Assembly (NCBI GenBank): GCA_035455185.1
Contig: DATIFQ010000040.1
Span: 1-11,450 of the forward strand
Source: JAEHDI01 sp035455185
Lineage (GTDB): Bacteria > Acidobacteriota > Terriglobia > Bryobacterales > Bryobacteraceae
Length of the DNA: 11,450 nt
Direction of reading: 5' to 3'
A program made the position numbers and the translations under genes. How positions within the stretch are numbered: position 1 is the stretch's first letter; each line of letters begins with the position of its first letter. A model generated the notes under the pieces. That model searched no databases. It was not told where the DNA came from and worked only from the letters and a program-made list of their open reading frames with translations. Shown here one piece after another: positions 1 to 7,108 of the stretch.

Positions 1-1215
1 GTGACCTTCACCGACTTCAATTTCACAGCGCCCGGCTACCAGGAACATGCAGCTGAGTGGATGGCTTCAAAGAGCATCGAATACGCCAACGAGACGACGC
101 TCATGTGCTATAACGCCGAGGGCTGGAGGAACCATCTCGAGAAGCAGTGGGACCGATTGCTCGCCGAGTTCGACTTTGACGGTCTCTACATTGATCACTG
201 GATCAACATCCGGTACTGCTGGAACTCCCGGCACGGCTGCGGAGGTTATCTCGGCAGCTTCGCGACCGACGGCTATCACGACTTCGCCAGGCGTGCGCGC
301 CGGGTGGTTGCACGCCATACGGACGGCCAGGGTGTCATGTTGCTCAATGCCAACATGTTGCTGTTTTCGGGGATGGTTCCCTGGTTCGACATCCGATTGA
401 ACGGTGAGAACGACGATCCGCTAAAGATGCGTGAGGAGACGATCGTGACCACCTGGAACGGCTGGGGTCAGGGCGTTCAGTCGCTCGCGATGTGGCGGCC
501 GCAGCAGGACACGCGGTCGATGATCAACCTGATGACGACGTTCGCGATCCCGTTCCGCCTCGGGCGCGGCGCCATGCCCAAGGATGTGGAGGAGTGGAGG
601 ACTTCGGAGGCTACGGAAACCGCGCTCGCGCGGGAATTCTGGGGCATCTGGCGATTCTTCGGCGTGAACGGAGCAGAAAAATTCTCCAGCTTCGACGTGG
701 GAGGTGAGCTTGAAATGACGCAGCCGGGCTCGATCGTGAACGGCTTCGCGCGCGACGGCCGCGTGTTGGCCGTCATGGGCGTGCAAGGCGGGAAGGGAGT
801 TCGGGAGGAAAAGCTCCGCATCCTGTCGCCCTCCCAGTTGGGTCTGAAGGACGGTCTGCGGTACCGCATCGTTGACCTGCGGAACAATCGTTACGCCGGT
901 CCGGCCCGGAGCGCCACGGAGCTGGCGGAGGTTCCGGTACAACTGACCAACGACGATCCGCTGGTTCTATTGATCGAGCCAGAACACAAAGGCCCGAGGC
1001 TGGTCTGGTTCCGCGGCGCCGACGAAGTCACCGCGGGTCCCAAATTCGAATTCAGGGTGAAAGCAGTGCCTGGTTCGCCTCTTGAACTGTATGTGGATGA
1101 AGCGGAGCAGCAGATTCGACCGGTCACGCCCGGTTTCGACCGGAAGGTGGCCGGCGACTTCGCCGTGTTTTCGGGAACGGTGCCCGACGACGGGGTCGTC
1201 AAGTTGACACAGTAG
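1..1215 (+). CDS. Glycoside-hydrolase-like TIM-barrel protein, C-terminal part (5' end outside window)
   Basis: The reading frame is open from base 1 to the TAG at 1213-1215, giving 404 visible residues. The GTG at base 1 is probably an internal valine codon, because there is no room for a signal peptide or the first barrel strands. The segment FDGLYIDHW (about 58-66) looks like a barrel strand ending in a catalytic-type Asp (D65), as in retaining glycosidases and alpha-galactosidase-like clans. NANML (116-120) and the acidic RLNGEND stretch (132-138) resemble later barrel loops. From about residue 245 the protein turns beta-rich (GFARDGRVLAVMG, then two sandwich-like stretches to residue 404), fitting C-terminal accessory domains. 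I infer an exported or periplasmic carbohydrate-active enzyme; family and substrate cannot be fixed from this fragment. It precedes the sugar-metabolising genes on the same strand by 176 bases, which supports a role in releasing their substrate. Confidence is good for the gene and modest for the activity. Confidence 0.7.
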   Translation: MTFTDFNFTAPGYQEHAAEWMASKSIEYANETTLMCYNAEGWRNHLEKQWDRLLAEFDFDGLYIDHWINIRYCWNSRHGCGGYLGSFATDGYHDFARRARRVVARHTDGQGVMLLNANMLLFSGMVPWFDIRLNGENDDPLKMREETIVTTWNGWGQGVQSLAMWRPQQDTRSMINLMTTFAIPFRLGRGAMPKDVEEWRTSEATETALAREFWGIWRFFGVNGAEKFSSFDVGGELEMTQPGSIVNGFARDGRVLAVMGVQGGKGVREEKLRILSPSQLGLKDGLRYRIVDLRNNRYAGPARSATELAEVPVQLTNDDPLVLLIEPEHKGPRLVWFRGADEVTAGPKFEFRVKAVPGSPLELYVDEAEQQIRPVTPGFDRKVAGDFAVFSGTVPDDGVVKLTQ

Positions 1216-1243
1216 CTGTCCCTTGGCTTGATGGAGCGTCTGG

Positions 1244-1275
1244 TTGCCAGATTCGGGCGGAGGCAGGAGTATAAT
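1244..1275 (+). promoter_or_regulatory. Candidate sigma-70-like promoter upstream of the enolase-family gene
   Basis: A perfect TATAAT lies at 1270-1275. TTGCCA (5 of 6 matches to the -35 consensus) lies at 1244-1249, but the 20-base spacer is longer than the usual 16-18. It sits in the 176-base gap after the glycosidase-like gene and would leave a leader of roughly 110 bases before the ATG at 1392. Within that leader ATTTG at 1305-1309 can pair with CAAAT at 1320-1324, a weak hairpin. I see no convincing terminator in the gap. Confidence 0.35.
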
Positions 1276-1391
1276 TCCGCTGAGGCCAAGCATCGAAAAC
1301 GGAAATTTGTATTGTCATGCAAATCTGATGGCCGGCACTATCCTTGAGTGATTGAAGGCACCGTAACGATTGAAACCAGGAGATCCAACCA

Positions 1392-2699
1392 ATGACAGTT
1401 AGTCGTCGTGAATTCACCTCAGCCGCCCTTGGCGGAGGCTTGGCTTCCCTACCATTAACCTTGTCCTGCGTCCGCTCGGCAAGCTCTGGGCCCGCGTCGC
1501 CCGGTTCGGCTTCCCCGGCACTGAATTCCCGCTATGGCAAACTCGACGACGTACTGAAGCAACCCGTGCTGAAGAAGCAGTTCTTTTCCGCGCCGGTCAT
1601 CATCGAAACGGTCGAATTGCTTCGTCTGAACAACAGCTTCCTGTGCAGGGTGCGTTCTCGTGACGGAGCCGAAGGCATCTCCGTCGGTCACAGCGGCATG
1701 CGCACGCTGTTTCCCATTTTTCTCCACAACCTGCAACCGTTCTTTCTTGGAAAGGACGCACGTGAACTGGACCGAATCCTCGAGAGGGTCTACATCTATG
1801 GCTTCAACTTCCGATACAACGGCATCGCTCTCGGCCTGCCCCTGGCTACGATCGAGTTTGCAATCCTCGATATGCTCGGCCGCATCGCCAAGAAACCCGT
1901 CGGTGAGCTGATCGGCGAAATCCATAATCCCGAAGTTGCCGTGTACGTAGCCACCGAATGGCGCGAGAAGCCGGTAGAAGAATCGATCGAACTCATCAAA
2001 AAGGCCGTCGCCGAGTATCCGGAAGCGCGCGCGCTCAAGATTAAGGTGGGCGGGCTCATGTTCATGACCACAGACATGGATGCCGTTGGTCCTCCCGGGA
2101 GGACCGAGAGGATGATTCCGCTCGTGCGCAAGACGTTTGGGGACGACATGGCGCTTTATGCCGACTCGAACAGCTTCTACTCGGTGCCGGAAGCCATCCG
2201 CGTCGGCAAATTACTGGAAGAGCATAAGTACAGATATTTCGAAGAGCCTGTGATGTTCGACCACATTGAGGAGATCAAACAGGTTGCCGATGCGCTGGCA
2301 ATACCGGTTGCCAACGGCGAGCAGGATAACAGTTTCTATGGGTTTCGCTGGCTTATCGCCAACGATGGCATCGACATTGTGCAACCCGATAACTACTACT
2401 TCGGGGGATTGATTCGGTCGATGAAAGTTGCGCGCATTGCGGCTGCGTTTGGGAAAAGCATCACCCCGCACATGTCCGGCGGCGGACTGGGATACGTCTA
2501 CAACATTCAGTTTGTGTCCGCTGTCCCGAACGCCGGCGAGCATCACGAATTCAAAGGGCTGCAAACGAACGTACGGTTCGAATGCAAGACCTCCCCCTTA
2601 AAAGTAGTTGGCGGGAAGATCAAGGTCCCTACCGGTCCGGGATTCGGCGTCGACATTGACCCGGAATGGGTCAAGAAGCACCAGATCGTGAAGTTGTGA
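1392..2699 (+). CDS. Mandelate racemase/muconate lactonizing enzyme family protein (enolase superfamily), Tat signal
   Basis: This 435-residue protein has an enolase-superfamily fold: an N-terminal capping domain (about 55-180), then a modified TIM barrel. Predicted residues match the mandelate racemase subgroup: KIK (K216, K218), ADSN (D258), FEEP (E284) and NGEQ (E310) for the metal site, and the Asp-His dyad D333 (QPDN) and H360 (TPHMSG). The spacings D258-E284-E310-D333-H360 (26, 26, 23, 27) equal those of mandelate racemase; an extra ten or so residues lie between K218 and D258. Such enzymes abstract a proton alpha to a carboxylate and commonly racemise or dehydrate sugar acids. The start is set by AGGAG at 1378-1382, nine bases before the ATG. 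The N-terminus SRREFTSAALGGG followed by a hydrophobic stretch is a Tat-type signal; C26 gives only a poor lipobox. Export of this fold is unusual in model bacteria. The exact substrate is unknown. Confidence 0.9.
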   Translation: MTVSRREFTSAALGGGLASLPLTLSCVRSASSGPASPGSASPALNSRYGKLDDVLKQPVLKKQFFSAPVIIETVELLRLNNSFLCRVRSRDGAEGISVGHSGMRTLFPIFLHNLQPFFLGKDARELDRILERVYIYGFNFRYNGIALGLPLATIEFAILDMLGRIAKKPVGELIGEIHNPEVAVYVATEWREKPVEESIELIKKAVAEYPEARALKIKVGGLMFMTTDMDAVGPPGRTERMIPLVRKTFGDDMALYADSNSFYSVPEAIRVGKLLEEHKYRYFEEPVMFDHIEEIKQVADALAIPVANGEQDNSFYGFRWLIANDGIDIVQPDNYYFGGLIRSMKVARIAAAFGKSITPHMSGGGLGYVYNIQFVSAVPNAGEHHEFKGLQTNVRFECKTSPLKVVGGKIKVPTGPGFGVDIDPEWVKKHQIVKL

Positions 2700-2714
2700 C
2701 CTGTTTCTTCGTGG

Positions 2715-2735
2715 CGCGCCGCCCGGGCCGGCGCG
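2715..2735 (+). other. GC-rich hairpin between the enolase-family and isomerase genes
   Basis: CGCGCCG (2715-2721) and CGGCGCG (2729-2735) form a perfect 7-bp inverted repeat around a 7-base loop, CCCGGGC. It starts 16 bases after the stop of the upstream gene and no T-tract follows, so it is not a standard intrinsic terminator. It may stabilise an upstream mRNA 3' end or attenuate read-through into the isomerase gene, or be a by-product of high GC content. Confidence 0.3.
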
Positions 2736-2778
2736 GGAGCCCCGATGCCACACGGACGTGATACGTTGTGAAGCCATG

Positions 2779-3777
2779 ATGACACGGCGCGATGCGCTTG
2801 CCTTGCCGGCGACGCTCCTGACCGCCCACGCTGCGCCCGCTCTGTCGCGGATGGGTATAGCGGCCACCTGTTTTTCGGCCCAGCGGCCAAAGGACACGCT
2901 CGAGTTCCTGGAATTTTGCCGCTCGCTCGGCGCGGGGGGGGTTCAGGCGCCGCTGTCATCAACCTCGCCGGAGCACCTCGCCGGGTTGCGGCGGAGGGCC
3001 GAGCAGCACGGCATGTACATAGAGGTCATGGCTGGCCTGCCTCGCGGCGAGGATGCGGAGACTTTCGAACGAACGCTCATTGCGGCCGGGGAAGTGGGAG
3101 CGCGTTGCGCCCGTGTTGCGTGTTTGGGCGGGCGGCGCTACGAAATGTTTTCCAGGCTCGACGAATGGAAACAGTTTGCGGCGGGTTCGCGAAAAGCCAT
3201 CGCCCGGACGTTGCCGCTGGCCGAGAAGCACAGGATGCCGGTGGCGATCGAAAACCACAAGGATTGGACTCTCGAGGAACTCCTCGCTTTGCTGAAAGAG
3301 TACTCGAGCGAATACATCGGCGTGTGTCTGGACACGGGAAACAACATCGCCCTGCTCGACGAGCCGATGGAATTTGTGGAGCGCCTCAGCCCGTACGCCC
3401 TTTCCACGCACTTGAAAGACATGGCCGTCGAGGAGTACTCCGAGGGGTTTCTGCTCGCGGAGGTTCCATTTGGGGAAGGCATGCTCGATATGCCGCGGAT
3501 CGCCGAGATCATCCGGCGGGCGCGCCCGGGGACAAAGATGACGCTCGAGATGATCACCCGAGATCCGCTTCGCATACCGTGCCTGACCGAGAAGTATTGG
3601 GCAACCTTCGCGGACACCTCCCCGCAGCGCCTGCCGGCCATGCTGCGAACAGTGCGTGCGCAGGCAGCCAAGCGGATCCCGCGTCCTGGAACGGTCCCGC
3701 CGGAGATTCAGGCCAATCGGGAAGCAGACAATGTTGCCGCCTGCTTACGGTATGCGCGCGAGCGGATGGGCCTTTGA
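2779..3777 (+). CDS. Sugar phosphate isomerase/epimerase-like TIM-barrel protein (xylose isomerase-like), Tat-like signal
   Basis: The protein has 332 residues from the ATG at 2779. An ATG at 2776 and a GTG at 2758 are in frame, but GAAG at 2770-2773 is best spaced (5 bases) for 2779. The N-terminus MTRRDALAL plus an Ala/Leu-rich stretch to about residue 22 looks like a short Tat signal. The rest fits the AP endonuclease 2/xylose isomerase-like barrel. Likely divalent-metal ligands are E158 (AIENH), D185 (LDTGN), H211 (THLKD) and E257 (LEMI), in the order and barrel-strand context of the family. Members isomerise or epimerise sugars and keto-sugars; some recently described relatives act on 3-keto-glycosides or their elimination products. 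Location between an enolase-family gene and a Gfo/Idh/MocA gene supports a sugar or sugar-acid pathway. The family name does not imply a phosphorylated substrate, and an exported enzyme would more likely see a free sugar. Substrate unknown. Confidence 0.87.
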   Translation: MTRRDALALPATLLTAHAAPALSRMGIAATCFSAQRPKDTLEFLEFCRSLGAGGVQAPLSSTSPEHLAGLRRRAEQHGMYIEVMAGLPRGEDAETFERTLIAAGEVGARCARVACLGGRRYEMFSRLDEWKQFAAGSRKAIARTLPLAEKHRMPVAIENHKDWTLEELLALLKEYSSEYIGVCLDTGNNIALLDEPMEFVERLSPYALSTHLKDMAVEEYSEGFLLAEVPFGEGMLDMPRIAEIIRRARPGTKMTLEMITRDPLRIPCLTEKYWATFADTSPQRLPAMLRTVRAQAAKRIPRPGTVPPEIQANREADNVAACLRYARERMGL

Positions 3778-3821
3778 ACGGCGAAGGGCGGGCACGAGCT
3801 GTGGAGTATGATTTCCAAAAC

Positions 3822-3829
3822 GGGAGGGG
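3822..3829 (+). promoter_or_regulatory. Strong Shine-Dalgarno site fixing the oxidoreductase start
   Basis: GGGAGGGG at 3822-3829 sits 4 bases before the ATG at 3834. The frame stays open far upstream, to 2916, but that upstream part overlaps the isomerase gene in another frame. This site and the twin-arginine N-terminus that follows settle the start. Confidence 0.7.
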
Positions 3830-3833
3830 TGAA

Positions 3834-5147
3834 ATGAACCGCCGCCGATGGTTATTTGCCGCCGGTTCCGCTGTCACGGCCGGGCGGGTGCGCGGGTCCA
3901 ACGAACGGGTGAACGTCGGGCTGATCGGATGCGGGGGCAGAGGCCGATTCGTCGCCGGCCTGATGAAGAAAACGCCGAAGGTGGAGTTTACCGCCGTCGC
4001 CGACGTCTACCTGGCCAACGCCGAGCGCGCCCGGGAGTGGGCAGGCCCCGAAGCAAAGGCGTACCAGGATTTCCGGCGCCTGCTGGAGCACAAAGAACTC
4101 GATGCGGTGCTCGTCGCCACTCCCGATCACTGGCACGCACTGGCGACGATCTTCGCCTGCCATGCGGGCAAGCACGTCTACGTGGAGAAACCGCTGGCAC
4201 ACAACGTTCGCGAGGGGAGGGCCATGGTTGACGCGGCACATCGCGCCAACCGGCTGGTGCAAGCAGGGACGCAGCAGCGCTCGGCGGAACATTTCCGGGA
4301 GGTTTCCGAAATCATTCGCAGCGGCCAGCTTGGGGCGGTTCACTTCGTGCGCATCTGGAACTATTTCAACCTGTCGCCTGACGGAATCGGCCGTGCGGCC
4401 GACGGCGAGCCACCGGCGGATCTCGACTGGGACATGTATTGCGGTGCAGCACCCAAGGTCCCCTACAACCCGCTACGACATCTCGGCACGTATCGCTACT
4501 TCTGGGACTACTCCGGCGGAATGATCACCGACTACGGAACGCATCGTTTTGACACGGTGCATCAGATCATGGGGGTCGACAGCCCGCGAACGGTCTCAGC
4601 CTCGGGCGGCCGTTTTGCGCTGCGGGATGCGGGCGAGGTGCCCGATGTGTTGCAGGTAACCTACGAATACGCGGGCTTCGTGCTGAGCTATGAGATGTGC
4701 ATGATCAGCGGACACGGGCTTGGGGGCAGAAGCGCAGGCATGCGGTATTACAATGCGCATGGCCCGCTGGACCGCCCGCATGGAATTGCTTTTTATGGCA
4801 CGAACGGGGCACTGTTCTGCGACAGGATCGGTTATGAGATCTTCCCGGACCTCAAGAAAGGCTCCAGTACCGACTTCCGCATGGAGCGCCGGGCGAAGAA
4901 TACTGTCGACGCCACTCCCCTTCACGCGGCCAATTTCATCGACGCGATTCGCGGCCTGAAACCGCTGGCTTCACCGGTGGATATCGGCCATTGCTCGACC
5001 ACCGTTCCCCACCTTGGGAACATCGCGTTCAAGACGGGGCGTAAGTTGGTCTGGAATGCGCAAAAGGAGGAGATCGAGAACGACCGGGAGGCCAGCCGAC
5101 TCCTTAGCCGGCAGGCGCGAGCACCGTGGCAGTTGCCGGTGTTGTAG
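3834..5147 (+). CDS. Gfo/Idh/MocA family NAD(P)-dependent oxidoreductase, Tat signal
   Basis: The protein has 437 residues. Residues 1-22 begin MNRRRWLFAAGS, a twin-arginine export signal. A Rossmann domain follows: VGLIGCGGRGR (28-38) is the dinucleotide-binding loop, ATPDHWH (95-101) and the family hallmark EKP (118-120) complete the N-terminal half. The C-terminal alpha/beta substrate domain contains SGGMITDYGTHRFD (227-240), with D233 and H237 at the usual Asp-x-x-x-His catalytic positions. Relatives oxidise sugar or inositol hydroxyls, and some, such as GH109 glycosidases, use tightly bound NAD for a transient oxidation. An exported enzyme would need a bound cofactor, so either redox-neutral chemistry or reoxidation by a membrane partner is plausible; this is inference. 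It follows the isomerase by 56 bases on the same strand and is likely co-transcribed. The C-terminus converges with the metallohydrolase gene across 73 bases without a clear terminator. Confidence 0.92.
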   Translation: MNRRRWLFAAGSAVTAGRVRGSNERVNVGLIGCGGRGRFVAGLMKKTPKVEFTAVADVYLANAERAREWAGPEAKAYQDFRRLLEHKELDAVLVATPDHWHALATIFACHAGKHVYVEKPLAHNVREGRAMVDAAHRANRLVQAGTQQRSAEHFREVSEIIRSGQLGAVHFVRIWNYFNLSPDGIGRAADGEPPADLDWDMYCGAAPKVPYNPLRHLGTYRYFWDYSGGMITDYGTHRFDTVHQIMGVDSPRTVSASGGRFALRDAGEVPDVLQVTYEYAGFVLSYEMCMISGHGLGGRSAGMRYYNAHGPLDRPHGIAFYGTNGALFCDRIGYEIFPDLKKGSSTDFRMERRAKNTVDATPLHAANFIDAIRGLKPLASPVDIGHCSTTVPHLGNIAFKTGRKLVWNAQKEEIENDREASRLLSRQARAPWQLPVL

Positions 5148-5220
5148 TGAACAGGGGGTGGAATGTGTTCGTTCGACTAGTAGGTTGTCCCGTCCTTCCC
5201 GCCAGCACCGCTTTCTCGCG

Positions 5221-6819
5221 TCACTTCTCCAACCGCGCATAAGCTTGGCGAGCCTCCTCGGCGAGGCGCAGCGCTTCTTCCTTCTCGGCGGGGTTACGAA
5301 ACCGGGCGCCGGTGTTCAGCCAGTGAATCGTCCCTTTAACGTATTTCTGTAAGTAGTGGACAGAAGAACGTTCTCGAACCTTGACTCCATCGCGCAGGAA
5401 GTAGATCGGATTTGTATGAGCGAACACCGTCAACCCTCGAGGCAGGATGCGATTTCTGCTGCCGGGACTCTCGGCTACTCGGGCGGCGAGCCAACTGCTT
5501 CGATCCAGGTCGATCGTTCCTTCCAACTCCAGGGAGTACACCCCATCCGAAGTGGGACGGTACTGATTGGGAAGGGACTTGACGGCCGCCGTCTCTCCAT
5601 TCACCACGATTTCGAGACTTTGAAAAGGCAGGATGGACTTCGCCGTCGCTCGTACCCGGACTCTGTGGCTGCCCTTAAATGAAACAGTGTCGCCGGAACT
5701 GCGACCATCCACCTCAAAAGTTAGCATTGGCCCGTTGGTGACGAATCCATTTCCTGCCTTCAGCCCGGCCAACCACCCCTTGTAATCCGCTTCGCCCACG
5801 GGTCGTGCATAGAGCCGGTTACTACCCACCGGTATGTAGTCGCCCATCTTATCTGTGCCGGCGCCAATCGGAACTTGAAAGCCGGAATTCAGGTACTGGT
5901 AATAGAGATCCATGGAACGCATGACGGTAAACTCCGCCTGAGACATCCCGGAGTTCGTCCAAGGCCCCCAATGACTGGGAAGCTGCGTTGGGTCGTCATA
6001 CGTAATCAGGTCGATGGCATCCACCAACCCATGAACAATGGCGATGGGAGACTCGGCCCCGGGCAGGTTGCAGAAATGGGCCCAGGTGGTTGTGCCCCCT
6101 TGCCGGCGCGCATCTCGGAGAATCCTGGACATCACGAGGTTAGGTTCGTTGCGGTCCTGAAACTTGCCTCCATATGGCGCGAAGGGCTCCACAATCCGCT
6201 TGATGCCCAGCAGAATGACGTGCCCGTTTTGCCAGTCTCGCGATTCCTGACCCACGTATACAACGTTGCCGGGTGTCGACACCGGATCGAGGTCGCCGGT
6301 GAATTTCTCTCTGTCGTTAGTGAAATCACTGACGAGCAGGTTCAGGACATTCAGGTCTTCCGCCCGCATCTGTGAGTGCGCCTCAGACTGTGACAGGAAA
6401 TGAACATGCGTGTCGCCACTCACATAGCCTTCTTTACGCATATCGATCCAACGCCGCAGGCGGAAAGTCAGTGGCTGACTTCCGTGCTGAGTCAGGTCCA
6501 TCGCGGTTTCGATCGGGAGAGTCTCGATTCCGCGCCTCACCTCAACCACCAGGCGATTGGGGCGGGAATTCAATACGAACGACCCGTTCACGTAACATCT
6601 GCGCTTGCCCAGGTACTGAACATGGGAATGCGGGCCTTCAATCTCGATCGGCTTTCCTTCTCCATCGGAAAGCAGCAGCGCTGCTGCAACTGGCTGGCCG
6701 GTTTCGTCATCGAGGATGGTCCCTTCCAGCCGGTCGACACCCGAGCTTCGGTAGGATACCGACAAAAGAATTGCGAACAGCGGGGCGATCACCGCCCGGC
6801 GATAGGAACTCTGGGGCAT
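5221..6819 (-). CDS. CehA/McbA-like metallohydrolase (PHP-type), exported
   Basis: The protein has 532 residues, starts with ATG at 6819-6817 and ends with TGA at 5223-5221. No good ribosome binding site precedes the start, but a Sec-type signal follows directly (R7-R8 then a hydrophobic run to about 23) and there is no other plausible Met nearby. Residues 29-122 resemble a carboxypeptidase regulatory-like beta domain (LEGTILDDETGQPVAAA). The catalytic region, about 130-365, carries GDTHVH (135-140), QES (191-193), NGH (198-200), WAHF (246-249) and GAGTDKMG (319-326), the His/Asp/Glu pattern of PHP metallohydrolases grouped with carbaryl hydrolases CehA and McbA. The C-terminal beta-rich region (365-470) ends in a charged helix (about 510-531). 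Family members hydrolyse esters or phosphoesters in a metal-dependent way, but most exported homologues have no known substrate. It faces the left block tail to tail and stands alone. Codon use appears somewhat less GC-rich than in the right block. Confidence 0.85.
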   Translation of the reverse strand: MPQSSYRRAVIAPLFAILLSVSYRSSGVDRLEGTILDDETGQPVAAALLLSDGEGKPIEIEGPHSHVQYLGKRRCYVNGSFVLNSRPNRLVVEVRRGIETLPIETAMDLTQHGSQPLTFRLRRWIDMRKEGYVSGDTHVHFLSQSEAHSQMRAEDLNVLNLLVSDFTNDREKFTGDLDPVSTPGNVVYVGQESRDWQNGHVILLGIKRIVEPFAPYGGKFQDRNEPNLVMSRILRDARRQGGTTTWAHFCNLPGAESPIAIVHGLVDAIDLITYDDPTQLPSHWGPWTNSGMSQAEFTVMRSMDLYYQYLNSGFQVPIGAGTDKMGDYIPVGSNRLYARPVGEADYKGWLAGLKAGNGFVTNGPMLTFEVDGRSSGDTVSFKGSHRVRVRATAKSILPFQSLEIVVNGETAAVKSLPNQYRPTSDGVYSLELEGTIDLDRSSWLAARVAESPGSRNRILPRGLTVFAHTNPIYFLRDGVKVRERSSVHYLQKYVKGTIHWLNTGARFRNPAEKEEALRLAEEARQAYARLEK

Positions 6820-7108
6820 ATCTGGAGCACTCTTGCGCTCTGGACGATAGTAGCACCAACACGTTTGCCCACCGACGTCGAGGTGGACGTCAACCGGTGT
6901 GAGTTACGACGACTCGGAAAACCCGTGAGCGACTTCGTTGGAGTTCAAGCTCCTGGCGGCATTCTCGCATCGCAAAGGCCATCTGGTCAGCCGGAACCAA
7001 GTGGAGTTGGGTCCGGCGCGTCTACAATACCTGGTGAGCGTGCGAGGCGTCGGGTGCCGCTGCGACGGCTGAAGAGGTGTTCGTTCCGCGCCGCCGATCA
7101 TTCGGACT
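6820..7108. other. Gap between divergent genes with possible control sites
   Basis: No protein in these 289 bases is convincing: short open frames on both strands have low-complexity, Arg/Ser-rich translations. On the + strand TACAAT at 7023-7028 matches five of six -10 positions, but no good -35 lies 16-18 bases upstream. On the - strand TACTAT (6852-6847) is a poor -10 for the metallohydrolase, and TTGACG (6893-6888) is a fair -35, but they are 35 bases apart and do not form a standard pair. The palindrome GACGTC occurs at 6874-6879 and again at 6886-6891, centres 12 bases apart, which could be a regulator site. The region may also hold remains of the 5' end of the OsmC gene. Confidence 0.35.

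Noticed and set aside
2916..3833. Upstream extension of the oxidoreductase frame, which stays open to 2916
   Set aside because: It overlaps the well-supported isomerase gene in another frame, translates to Arg/Gly-rich sequence without family features, and the true start at 3834 has a strong ribosome binding site and a signal peptide.
5149..5170. GAACA/TGTTC inverted repeat as terminator between the convergent genes
   Set aside because: Only 5 bp around a 12-base loop and no T-tract on either strand.
5875..6375. 166-residue open frame on the + strand
   Set aside because: Lies entirely antisense to the catalytic region of the metallohydrolase gene, whose motifs are intact.
6904..7101. 65-residue open frame on the - strand in the gap before the OsmC gene
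   Set aside because: No family resemblance, no ribosome binding site, and low-complexity composition; treated as non-coding.
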